Translations under genes and position numbers: made by a program | The notes under the pieces: model-generated | What the model was told of the DNA's origin: nothing | Database searches by the model: none | Seen by the model: the letters and a program-made list of their open reading frames with translations, nothing else | NCBI GenBank assembly: GCA_023229245.1 | Contig: JALNZU010000036.1 | Span: forward strand, 1-30,119 | DNA: 30,119 nt | From: Bacteroidales bacterium | GTDB lineage: Bacteria > Bacteroidota > Bacteroidia > Bacteroidales > F082 | Direction of reading: 5' to 3' | In this document: one piece after another, positions 8,431 to 16,245 of the stretch | How positions within the stretch are numbered: position 1 is the stretch's first letter | How the letters are laid out: every line of letters starts with the position of its first letter

Positions 8431-8598
8431 TTATTCAGGATGTATTGCCTCTACAGGGCATACGTCGGCACAGGCCCCGCAATCGGTACATAAATCAGGA
8501 TCAATTACATAGATTTCACCTTCCGAAATGGCATCAACCGGACATTCGTCTATGCAGGTGCCACAAGCTGTGCAATCTTCAGTTATTACATATGCCAT
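8431..8598 (-). CDS. 2x[4Fe-4S] ferredoxin
   Basis: The 55-residue bacterial-type ferredoxin has two CxxCxxCxxxCP clusters. Cys9, 12, 15 and 19 form one half-motif set and Cys37, 40, 43 and 47 the other, in a two-fold repeated fold. I start at MAYVITEDC (ATG at 8596-8598). A longer in-frame ATG at 8667 lies upstream of the predicted promoter element (8638-8645), so it cannot be on that transcript. It is divergent from korAB and is a good candidate electron acceptor for that oxidoreductase. A strong terminator follows. Confidence 0.95.
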   Translation of the reverse strand: MAYVITEDCTACGTCIDECPVDAISEGEIYVIDPDLCTDCGACADVCPVEAIHPE

Positions 8599-8637
8599 AG
8601 CTTTGAAAATTTTAATGGTTGAACAATGATTTTGATG

Positions 8638-8645
8638 CAAAGATA
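8638..8645 (-). promoter_or_regulatory. -7 element of the ferredoxin gene
   Basis: The minus strand reads TATCTTTG followed by CATC, a perfect TAnnTTTG about 40 bases before the ferredoxin ATG. It rules out the upstream ATG at 8667 for this transcript. Confidence 0.5.
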
Positions 8646-8690
8646 AATCCTTAAACCGTATTAACATACTTTCAACGCTAATTTATAGCA

Positions 8691-8872
8691 AGTCTAAATT
8701 ACTTTCTGACAGCTATAAAATCCGTAAAGCAGTCAACCCGTATCAGCTGAATTTAGACTGATTATAAAATAGCCACTATCTATCCGGAATAGCAGAGCGG
8801 AAGGGACTTGTATCTACCTGATTTACTTTGAAATGAGTTGTTGTCATCAAGGTTTTATAGCTCAGCTGTCAG
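8691..8872. repeat. Nested inverted repeats in the 346-base ferredoxin/korA gap
   Basis: The gap 8599-8944 has no convincing gene. It holds two inverted repeat pairs. AGTCTAAATT (8691-8700) matches AATTTAGACT (8750-8759) over 10 bases. CTGACAGCTATAAAA (8706-8720) matches the inverse of 8853-8872, the same 15 bases with 5 extra in the middle. A third partial copy of the TATAAAAT motif is near 8763-8771. They lie between the two divergent promoters. They could be operator sites, RNA structure or the remains of a small MITE-like element. Confidence 0.5.
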
Positions 8873-8914
8873 GCAGGTCTGACCGAGAGCGGCGCAAACG
8901 ACAGCTAAATGTTT

Positions 8915-8922
8915 TACCTTTG
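8915..8922 (+). promoter_or_regulatory. -7 element of korA-korB
   Basis: TACCTTTG is a perfect TAnnTTTG 22 bases before the korA ATG at 8945. An upstream in-frame ATG at 8909 precedes this element, so it should not be transcribed. No obvious -33 TTG is seen. Confidence 0.55.
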
Positions 8923-8944
8923 CAACAACATTAATTTTCATCGT

Positions 8945-10792
8945 ATGACACGCAAAAACAATACGGTTGTTGAATTAGAACAAGTAGTTGTTCGTTTTGC
9001 CGGTGATTCTGGTGATGGCATGCAACTCATTGGTTCACTGTTTTCTGACTCTACTGCTTTCTCAGGAAACGACTTTGCTACTTTCCCCGACTATCCTGCC
9101 GAGATTCGTGCTCCGCAAGGTACAGTATCTGGTGTTTCAGGCTTCCAGATACATTTCGGACGTAAGACAGTACACACATCGGGCGACTTAGCAGATGTAT
9201 TGGTAGCTATGAATCCTGCTTCACTGAAAGCTAATATGCGCTGGCTGAAAAAAGGTGCCATTATCATAGTTGATGCCGATGCCTTTAACAAAAGAGGCCT
9301 GGAAAAAGCTGGCTACAATAGCGATCCGACTACTGATGGCAGCCTTGACGGATACAGAATACTACGCACACCAATCACTGAACATACTAAAGAAGCTGTT
9401 AAACATCTTGACCTTGACTCTAAGACTACCCTGAAAACAAAGAATATGTTCTCTTTAGGTATGATCTTGTTTATGTTTAGCAGGGATACCCAACTGATAC
9501 ACGAATATTTTGAAGAGAAATTCAAGCTTAACGAATTAGTGGTCAATGCTAATAAAGCTGTATTAGAGGCAGGCTACAATTATGCCGACACTTTTGAAAT
9601 CATTGGAAACACTTTCCGCATTGATCCGGCACCACTTCAAAAGGGGCGTTATCGGAATATCACCGGAAATACTGCTACAGCCTGGGGCTTTATTGCTGCT
9701 TCGGAACGTAGCGGACGGCCTTTGTTCTTAGGTTCGTATCCCATCACACCGGCTACCGAGATACTACAAGAGCTTGCCACACATAAAAGCTTAGGCGTAA
9801 AAGCATTTCAAGCCGAAGACGAGATAGCAGGCGTCGTATCTGCTATAGGAGCCAGCTTTACCGGCTCATTGGCTATCACAACCACAAGCGGACCAGGCTT
9901 ATCGCTCAAGTCGGAGGCTATTGGATTGGCAGTGATGACAGAATTACCAATAGTTATAGTGGATGTGCAAAGGGGAGGGCCTTCAACCGGATTGCCTACC
10001 AAATCTGAACAAAGCGACCTGATGCAGGCTTTATACGGCCGAAATGGCGAAGCACCGGTGATTGTGATAGCAGCTAAAAGCTCTACCGATTGTTTTTATA
10101 GCGCCTTTGAAGCTTCAAAGCTTAGCCTTGAGCATATGACACCCGTTATCTTGCTGACGGATGGTTCATTGGCTAACGGCTCGGAAGTATTTAAGATACC
10201 TTCTGCCAACGATCTTCCTTTGATACATCCTCCTTTAGCCGAAGCCAATGACCCTGAATATAAGCCTTACAAAAGAGATGACAATAAGTTGAACCGAAAA
10301 TGGGCTATACCCGGTACCGAAGGTTTACGCCATCGAATTGGTGGGCTTGAAAAACAGGATATTACCGGCAACGTATCTCATGACCCATTGAATCATCAAC
10401 GAATGACACAACTCCGTGAGGAAAAGGTACAGCGGGTAGCTGACTATATACCCGAGCTTGAAGTAATTGGAGAAGAAAAAGCTGATCTGTTGGTAGTGAG
10501 TTGGGGTGGTACATATGGCGTGATGCTTACCGTTATCGAAAAAATGCAGGCACAAGGCAAGTCTGTCGCCTTGGCACATTTCAGGCACCTGATGCCGCTG
10601 CCTAAAAACACTGAAGATGTGTTAGGGCGTTATAAGAACATAATCGTATGTGAGATAAACAACGGGCAATTTGTCAAGTATCTGAAGATGAATTATCCGC
10701 AATTCAGATATCATCAGTACAACAAGATACAAGGCTTGCCTTTTATGGAAACAGAATTAGAAGCAATATTCAACGAACTCCTAAATCAGTAA
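8945..10792 (+). CDS. korA: 2-Oxoacid:ferredoxin oxidoreductase, fused gamma-alpha subunit
   Basis: The 615-residue subunit belongs to a CoA-acylating 2-oxoacid:ferredoxin oxidoreductase, most likely 2-oxoglutarate to succinyl-CoA plus CO2 and reduced ferredoxin. The gamma domain comes first (about 10-200) with FAGDSGDGMQ at 18-27. The alpha/pyrimidine domain (about 230-615) has GSYPITPATE, FQAEDEIAG, TTSGPGLSLK and RGGPSTGLPTKSEQSD. This gamma-alpha fusion is the KorA arrangement found with a separate beta subunit, encoded 3 bases downstream. I start at MTRKNNTVVE because the ATG at 8909 lies 5' of the promoter element. Substrate preference among 2-oxoacids is inferred from family resemblance and the neighbouring sucAB. 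Confidence 0.93.
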   Translation: MTRKNNTVVELEQVVVRFAGDSGDGMQLIGSLFSDSTAFSGNDFATFPDYPAEIRAPQGTVSGVSGFQIHFGRKTVHTSGDLADVLVAMNPASLKANMRWLKKGAIIIVDADAFNKRGLEKAGYNSDPTTDGSLDGYRILRTPITEHTKEAVKHLDLDSKTTLKTKNMFSLGMILFMFSRDTQLIHEYFEEKFKLNELVVNANKAVLEAGYNYADTFEIIGNTFRIDPAPLQKGRYRNITGNTATAWGFIAASERSGRPLFLGSYPITPATEILQELATHKSLGVKAFQAEDEIAGVVSAIGASFTGSLAITTTSGPGLSLKSEAIGLAVMTELPIVIVDVQRGGPSTGLPTKSEQSDLMQALYGRNGEAPVIVIAAKSSTDCFYSAFEASKLSLEHMTPVILLTDGSLANGSEVFKIPSANDLPLIHPPLAEANDPEYKPYKRDDNKLNRKWAIPGTEGLRHRIGGLEKQDITGNVSHDPLNHQRMTQLREEKVQRVADYIPELEVIGEEKADLLVVSWGGTYGVMLTVIEKMQAQGKSVALAHFRHLMPLPKNTEDVLGRYKNIIVCEINNGQFVKYLKMNYPQFRYHQYNKIQGLPFMETELEAIFNELLNQ

Positions 10793-10795
10793 ATC

Positions 10796-11830
10796 ATGGA
10801 AAATCAACATATTTCAGCTGAAACGCTTCAACTTACTAAAGAAGACTTCGCCAGTGATCAAATGGTTAAATGGTGTCCGGGCTGTGGCAATCACGCCATT
10901 CTGCATGCCGTTGAAAACGTGTTCCCACAGTTAGGTGTTCGTAAAGAAGATTTTGTGGTTGTTTCAGGTATTGGCTGCTCTTCACGTTTCCCATATTATA
11001 TGAATACGTATGGCATACATGGCATACACGGACGGGCAGCTGCTTTAGCCACCGGCGTTAAGCTGACTAATCCAAACCTAAGCGTTTGGATGATCACAGG
11101 CGATGGCGACAGCATGGCTATAGGCGGTAATCATTTTATACATGCAGTCCGGCGTAATATAGATATCAATCTGTTGCTGTTCAACAATCGGATCTACGGA
11201 CTGACTAAAGGACAGTATTCGCCTACAACCCCTCAGGGGAAAGTAACTAAAACCAGTCCACAAGGTACCTACGAACGACCATTCAATCCCGGTGAATTGG
11301 TTATAGGCGCTCAAGGAAACTTTTTTGCAAGAGTGATTGATACAAATCCACGGATGATGACGGCAGTCTTTTTAGAAGCCGCCCGACACAAAGGTGCCTC
11401 TATAGTGGAAATACTACAAAACTGTGTGATCTTTTTTAACAGAGCTCATGAGCTGATCACTGGCCGTGAAACACGCGATGATAATCAATTGATAGTAGAA
11501 CACGGTAAGCCTATGATATTCGGCAAACAAAAAAATAAAGGGCTTATACTGAGGAACTCACATCTTGAGATAGTTACTATAGGTGAAAATAATATTACCG
11601 AAGCCGATATCCTGGTTCACGATCAGTATGAGTCTGATCCGGGTATTCATATGATGATTGCCCGCATGGCTCCTCCTGAGTTTCCGATTGCTTTAGGCAT
11701 CATACGTTCGGTAGCATCTCAAACTTATGATCAGGCATTGATGGCTTCTATAGCACAGGAAAAGGCTACCTCCTCCATCAAAACACTTGACGATCTGCTG
11801 AACAGCGGAAACACCTGGGAAATAGAATAA
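10796..11830 (+). CDS. korB: 2-Oxoacid:ferredoxin oxidoreductase beta subunit
   Basis: The 344-residue thiamine-diphosphate-binding beta subunit contains KWCPGCG near the N-terminus (Cys27, Cys30), the iron-sulfur/ThDP region of the short beta subunits. The ThDP/Mg motif is GDGDSMAIGGNHF..NINLLLFNN-like, followed by IYGLTKGQYSPTT. It starts 3 bases after korA and ends before a strong terminator, so korA and korB form a two-gene unit. No ferredoxin-like delta domain is fused to either subunit, so an external ferredoxin is expected, and one is encoded next door. Confidence 0.95.
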   Translation: MENQHISAETLQLTKEDFASDQMVKWCPGCGNHAILHAVENVFPQLGVRKEDFVVVSGIGCSSRFPYYMNTYGIHGIHGRAAALATGVKLTNPNLSVWMITGDGDSMAIGGNHFIHAVRRNIDINLLLFNNRIYGLTKGQYSPTTPQGKVTKTSPQGTYERPFNPGELVIGAQGNFFARVIDTNPRMMTAVFLEAARHKGASIVEILQNCVIFFNRAHELITGRETRDDNQLIVEHGKPMIFGKQKNKGLILRNSHLEIVTIGENNITEADILVHDQYESDPGIHMMIARMAPPEFPIALGIIRSVASQTYDQALMASIAQEKATSSIKTLDDLLNSGNTWEIE

Positions 11831-11852
11831 TTCGCTTTGTTTTCATAAATGT

Positions 11853-11893
11853 AAATCCCGTTTTTAAGTTCTTTCTAAAGACGGGATTTTTTT
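11853..11893 (+). terminator. Terminator of korA-korB
   Basis: AAATCCCGTTTTTA (11853-11866) pairs with TAAAGACGGGATTT (about 11876-11889) with one G-T pair, followed by T residues to 11893. It lies 22 bases after the korB stop. Confidence 0.85.
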
Positions 11894-11934
11894 CTTCGTC
11901 AAAGAAATCCGTCCGTTTTCATTAATTTTACTGC

Positions 11935-13266
11935 ATGATTGCCTTATTCAATGAGTATATCGCCAGGCATAAGCTGTTTGAAGCCTCTGATAAGTTGCTT
12001 GTAGGTCTTAGTGGTGGGCGCGATTCGGTTGTGCTGACACATCTGATGCATCAGGCCGGGTATGAGTTCGCTATAGCTCATTGTCATTTTCATCTGCGTG
12101 GAGCTGAATCGGATGAGGACGCTGTGTTTAGCAGGCAATTAGCCGAAACGCTGAATCATACATTCCATCAACAGGATTTTGATACCATGCAATATGCAGC
12201 CGACCATAAAATTTCGGTTCAGATGGCAGCTCGTCAGCTCCGCCTCGATTGGTTTGACGATTTATGCAATCAGTTTGGCTATACCAAAATTGTTCTGGCA
12301 CATCATGCAGATGATCAGGCTGAAACATTTTTTATCAATCTGATACGCGGAAGCAGTCTGGCAGGACTTAAAGGAATGAAACCAATACATGGGAAGCTGA
12401 CCAGACCACTGCTGTTTGCTACACGGGAACAAATCAATGCGTTTGTTGTAACGCATCGGCTTGCTTTTCGGGAAGACCGCACTAACAGCGAAACAGATTA
12501 TCTCCGAAATAAGATACGTCATACTTTGATGAAGCCATACTCTGAACTGCATGCAGCAGCCCGGCTTGGTTTACAGCGTAGCATGGAATTGTTGGCTGAC
12601 GACCATCAGCTGTTTGAAGCACTGATCGCAAGAGAGAAACAGCGATTGCTTTATACAGAGGATAGCTCATTTGTTATCAATAGGGCTGAGCTTATCACTC
12701 AAAGCGGACGACTATCATTGATCTATGCACTGCTACGCGATTTCGGATTTTCTTCTGCACAGGCTTCTCAGATTGATGAAAACTTAGACAGACAAGCCGG
12801 TAGCCGGTTTTTCAGTCCGGATTATGTGTTAGATATGAATCGCGATAGGCTTGAGATACGTGTCCTTACAGAGGATATACTGAAATTGCAAAGCACTATA
12901 GCCGAGAACACCAACACTTTGGAACATCCTGTACGCTTAAAGGTAGACCATAAGCAGCTTTCTGACATTTCCTCCATCAGGCAGCCGGCCCATATCGCAC
13001 TTTTCGATAAAGAAAAGCTGACATTCCCTTTGGAAGTTCGACTTTGGCAACAAGGCGACCGATTTGTACCTTTTGGTATGAAAGGATCCAAGCTTATCAG
13101 TGATTATCTGATCGACAGTTACAGTACACGTGCCGAAAAAGAAAAGGCTTTTGTACTTATTGATGCTACCGGTACTATTATCTGGCTGATAGGTTATAGA
13201 ACCGACGACAGGTTCAGAATAGATCAGGAAACAAAACATATTCTTCAGATCACCTATATTAAATGA
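11935..13266 (+). CDS. tilS: tRNA(Ile)-lysidine synthase
   Basis: TilS ligates lysine to C34 of tRNA-Ile(CAU) using ATP, which changes codon reading from AUG to AUA; it is essential in most bacteria. The 443-residue protein has the PP-loop ATP motif SGGRDS at 26-31. It continues with HCHFHLRGAESDEDA and AHHADDQAETFFINLIRGS, both typical of the N-terminal ATPase domain. A middle domain of about 220-310 and a C-terminal TilS domain (FPLEVRLWQQGDRFVPFGMKGSKLISDYLID) complete it. It stands alone between the korAB terminator and a long gap. A weak TAATTTTA element just upstream is the only promoter candidate. Confidence 0.95.
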   Translation: MIALFNEYIARHKLFEASDKLLVGLSGGRDSVVLTHLMHQAGYEFAIAHCHFHLRGAESDEDAVFSRQLAETLNHTFHQQDFDTMQYAADHKISVQMAARQLRLDWFDDLCNQFGYTKIVLAHHADDQAETFFINLIRGSSLAGLKGMKPIHGKLTRPLLFATREQINAFVVTHRLAFREDRTNSETDYLRNKIRHTLMKPYSELHAAARLGLQRSMELLADDHQLFEALIAREKQRLLYTEDSSFVINRAELITQSGRLSLIYALLRDFGFSSAQASQIDENLDRQAGSRFFSPDYVLDMNRDRLEIRVLTEDILKLQSTIAENTNTLEHPVRLKVDHKQLSDISSIRQPAHIALFDKEKLTFPLEVRLWQQGDRFVPFGMKGSKLISDYLIDSYSTRAEKEKAFVLIDATGTIIWLIGYRTDDRFRIDQETKHILQITYIK

Positions 13267-13274
13267 CCGGCTTA

Positions 13275-13292
13275 TTTAGAATTGGTTCTAAA
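13275..13292 (+). terminator. Weak hairpin after tilS
   Basis: TTTAGAA (13275-13281) pairs with TTCTAAA (13286-13292) around TTGG, 8 bases after the tilS stop. The stem is AT-rich and the following bases (TTATTTA) are only a poor T tract, so termination is uncertain. Confidence 0.35.
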
Positions 13293-13439
13293 TTATTTAC
13301 TCATATCAATTCGTAGCTTTACTTTTATACCTGATTTAATCTCTTTTCCAAGCAACCTATTGTTGAGTTTGGTTGTCTTGTTAGCGTCATAAAAATTCAT
13401 AAAGCAGAGCTGTTTGTCCGTTAAAAAAATGATAAATTG

Positions 13440-13447
13440 TATTTTTG
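13440..13447 (+). promoter_or_regulatory. -7 element upstream of the DsbD-like gene, with a long leader
   Basis: TATTTTTG is a perfect TAnnTTTG. TTTG at 13413-13416 could be a -33 box, but the 23-base spacer is longer than usual. Transcription from here would give a leader of roughly 155 bases before the ATG at 13610. The rest of the 343-base gap (13267-13609) shows only the weak hairpin and the leader reading frame. Confidence 0.45.
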
Positions 13448-13469
13448 CAGAATTCTGAAATTTAGACAG

Positions 13470-13523
13470 ATGAATTGTTCATACGGCTTTTTAGTTGTAA
13501 GCGTATCTTTCGTCAACGAATAA
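13470..13523 (+). CDS. Possible 17-residue leader peptide
   Basis: ATG-AAT-TGT begins a 17-codon frame (MNCSYGFLVVSVSFVNE) ended by TAA, inside the predicted leader of the DsbD-like gene. Its start is preceded by TTTAGACAG exactly as the main gene's start is: TTTAGACAGATGAA occurs at 13461-13474 and again at 13601-13614. The duplicated start context is the only evidence for translation. It may be a regulatory upstream frame or the relic of a local duplication. Confidence 0.3.
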   Translation: MNCSYGFLVVSVSFVNE

Positions 13524-13609
13524 GAAGGTGTATATGAGGGCGAAGCGATTCTAAAAGCTTCAGGTTTGGGGATTGCTTTACATACAAATAATTACAAAAT
13601 TTTAGACAG

Positions 13610-16087
13610 ATGAAAAAAAGATTTGTTTCTCTTGTTTCCTTAGTTCTTTTTTTATTACCGGTATTTGTTACAGCTCAGATTTTAGAGCCTGTCAAATGGC
13701 GGTTCGATACCGAAGCCTTGGGTGACAATGAGTTTAATTTAGTCTTTATAGCCGATATAGACCCTACCTGGCATCTGTATTCACAAGATATTCCTATGAC
13801 ACCTCCTGCTACTACTTTTAGCTTTGAGGCCGATCATAGGTATGAGTTGATAGGATCAGTAAGTGAGTCAGCATCTGTTGAACAGTATGATCCCAATTTT
13901 GAAATGGTTCTGAAGTTTTTCTCCACTCAGGCTACATTTAAACAGCGTATTCGTCTTTTAGGCGATCAGCCTGCATTGATCAAAGGTACGATTGAGTTTA
14001 TGAGTTGTGATGACACTCGTTGTCTGCCTCCTACCGAAGAAGACTTTAGTTTCCGTATCAGTCCGGAAGGTGCTGCAACTGCTACCACCTTTGATCCGGC
14101 TGCAGTTGCTATACAGGGAGTGTTGGAACCGGTTCACTGGAGCTATGCTATCGAACATTTCGACGGCAAAAGTTTCGACTTGGTCTTCACTGCTACTATT
14201 GATGATGGGTTTCATCTTTATGCCATTGACATACCTGAAGACGGGCCACTACCTACCGAATTTAGCTTTGAAGAGTCAGAACTCTTTAGTTTACACGGCC
14301 CTATAATTGAAGTGAGTGAAGGTACCATCAGCTTTGACGATATCTTTGAGATGGATATCAAATCTTTTGAGAAAGAGGCCGTTTTCAAGCAAAAGATACA
14401 ATTTGAGAAAGATAAACCCTTTCCCGTACAAGGCGAGATCGCTTATATGGTTTGCAACGATATGGGCTGTATTGCTCAATATCATGATTTTGAGTTGGCG
14501 TATGCCGGTAACGGATTATTAAAAGATGTTTCAGAGGTGGTAGCTGAGCCGGTTTCGGCTGCTACACATGCCAAAGATATCACCGGAGGTAAGGTAGGCA
14601 TGTGGGGCTTTTTTCTGTTGGCTTTCTTAGGAGGTCTGGCAGCAATACTCACTCCTTGCGTGTTTCCAATGATCCCCATGACGGTATCATTCTTTATGAA
14701 AGACGAAGAACACAAGGCACAAGGCAGGATGCAAGCTATTGCGTATGGCATTTCAATCATTGCTATTTATACGCTGATAGGTTCGATATTAGCCGTCATA
14801 GCCGGTCCTGATATTGCCAACTGGCTGAGTACCCATTGGTTGCCCAATGTCTTGTTTTTTGTGATATTTGTAGTGTTTGCCGCTTCTTTCTTTGGCATGT
14901 TTGAGATCACCCTGCCTCATTGGTTGGTTAATAAATCCGATGCCAAGGCTGATCAGGGAGGTGTACTGGGGTCTGTCTTTATGGCGTTAACCCTTGTATT
15001 GGTTTCGTTTAGTTGTACGGGGCCTATAGTAGGAACTATTTTAGTTGAATCGGCAGGTGGTCAGGTTCTCAAGCCAATTATCGGGATGCTGGGATTTTCG
15101 TTGGCTTTTGCGTTGCCTTTTACCTTGTTTGCCTTCTTCCCATCATGGCTAAGCAGCCTACCTAAATCGGGCGGATGGCTTAACTCGGTTAAAGTTGTGC
15201 TTGGGTTTTTAGAGCTTGCCTTAGGGTTGAAGTTCCTCAGCATAGCCGATCAAACATACCATTGGGGTATTTTAGACCGTGAAGTATATTTGGCAATGTG
15301 GATAGTGATCTTTTTCCTGTTAGGTCTTTATCTGCTTGGTAAGATCAAGTTTGCCCATGATTCGGATGTGAAATTTATCAGCGTACCCCGTTTAATGTTG
15401 TCTATCATCACTTTCTCTTTTGTAGTATATCTGATCCCTGGTATGTTTGGTGCTCCACTCAAAGCTCTCTCGGGCTATATGCCTCCCATGCATACCCATG
15501 ATTTTGATCTGAATAAAATGATACGCGACAACAGCCGGATAGCAAGTTTTTCAAGCAATCCTTCGTCATCATCAGAGCGATCAAACGAATTATGCAGTAC
15601 TCCTAAATACGGTGAAATCCTGCATTTGCCACATGGCTTGCAAGGCTATTTCGATTATGAGGAAGGATTGGCCTGCGCCAAAGCTCTGAACAAACCTATC
15701 TTTATGGATTTTACAGGTCATGGCTGTGTCAACTGCCGCGAAATGGAAGCCAACGTATGGAGCGATCCAAGGGTGTTGCGCATCTTAAACGAAGAATACC
15801 TCATCGTTGCGCTCTATGTAGATGATAAAACCGCATTGAAAGAAGAAGACTGGGTCGTCTCAACCTATGATGGAAAACTGAAAAAGACAATAGGTAAGAA
15901 ATATGCTGATTTTCAAATCAGTAAGTTCAATGTGAATGCCCAACCGTTTTATGTGCTTTTGGGCCATGATAATGATGTATTGGTTCAGCCAAGAGCGTAT
16001 AGCCTGAATATAGAGGAATTTATCAGCTTCCTGGAGCTTGGAGTGAAGAACTTCAAAGAAGGTAAGTCAGTTTTCCCGATGAAATAA
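13610..16087 (+). CDS. DsbD-like thiol:disulfide interchange protein with two N-terminal domains
   Basis: The 825-residue inner-membrane protein moves reducing power from cytoplasmic thioredoxin to extracytoplasmic thiols. After a signal peptide (1-22) come two similar nDsbD-type domains. Residues 24-150 end with the pair Cys133/Cys138 (CDDTRC) and residues 172-305 with Cys282/Cys287 (CNDMGC). The CcdA-like membrane domain (about 338-620) has LTPCVFP (Cys350) and FSCTGP (Cys469), the expected membrane redox pair. The C-terminal thioredoxin-like domain has GHGCVNC (Cys706/Cys709). E. coli DsbD has one N-terminal domain, so the tandem copy is unusual. It has a long leader and stands apart from neighbouring genes. 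Clients could be c-type cytochromes or other exported Cys proteins (inference). Confidence 0.92.
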   Translation: MKKRFVSLVSLVLFLLPVFVTAQILEPVKWRFDTEALGDNEFNLVFIADIDPTWHLYSQDIPMTPPATTFSFEADHRYELIGSVSESASVEQYDPNFEMVLKFFSTQATFKQRIRLLGDQPALIKGTIEFMSCDDTRCLPPTEEDFSFRISPEGAATATTFDPAAVAIQGVLEPVHWSYAIEHFDGKSFDLVFTATIDDGFHLYAIDIPEDGPLPTEFSFEESELFSLHGPIIEVSEGTISFDDIFEMDIKSFEKEAVFKQKIQFEKDKPFPVQGEIAYMVCNDMGCIAQYHDFELAYAGNGLLKDVSEVVAEPVSAATHAKDITGGKVGMWGFFLLAFLGGLAAILTPCVFPMIPMTVSFFMKDEEHKAQGRMQAIAYGISIIAIYTLIGSILAVIAGPDIANWLSTHWLPNVLFFVIFVVFAASFFGMFEITLPHWLVNKSDAKADQGGVLGSVFMALTLVLVSFSCTGPIVGTILVESAGGQVLKPIIGMLGFSLAFALPFTLFAFFPSWLSSLPKSGGWLNSVKVVLGFLELALGLKFLSIADQTYHWGILDREVYLAMWIVIFFLLGLYLLGKIKFAHDSDVKFISVPRLMLSIITFSFVVYLIPGMFGAPLKALSGYMPPMHTHDFDLNKMIRDNSRIASFSSNPSSSSERSNELCSTPKYGEILHLPHGLQGYFDYEEGLACAKALNKPIFMDFTGHGCVNCREMEANVWSDPRVLRILNEEYLIVALYVDDKTALKEEDWVVSTYDGKLKKTIGKKYADFQISKFNVNAQPFYVLLGHDNDVLVQPRAYSLNIEEFISFLELGVKNFKEGKSVFPMK

Positions 16088-16107
16088 TTGCACCTTAAAT
16101 CAGGTCT

Positions 16108-16144
16108 GAATACCAGCAGAGCCAAATACTATGGATTGGTATTC
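16108..16144 (+). other. Hairpin downstream of the DsbD-like gene
   Basis: GAATACCA (16108-16115) pairs with TGGTATTC (16137-16144) across a 21-base loop. A smaller ATTCTT/AAGAAT hairpin follows directly. There is no T tract, so it is either a poor terminator or an mRNA 3'-end structure. Confidence 0.35.
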
Positions 16145-16245
16145 TTAGAAGAATATTAAAGCCGTATTTAAAAAGCTCATCAAACTGGTTGAACAGGTAA
16201 AAATCTTACTTTCGTCCGTGTTTTCTTGAAATCTCATAAGCGTTT

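Noticed and set aside
8599..8667. Longer ferredoxin start at 8667.
   Set aside because: The start lies 5' of the predicted TATCTTTG promoter element, and the added residues have no ferredoxin character.
8909..8944. Longer korA start at 8909.
   Set aside because: The added codons contain the TACCTTTG promoter element itself, and homologous proteins begin near MTRKNNTVVE.
12822..13239. Long minus-strand frames inside tilS, uvrC (26436-26870) and other genes.
   Set aside because: They are antisense shadows of strongly conserved genes, with no domain, start-site context or promoter of their own.
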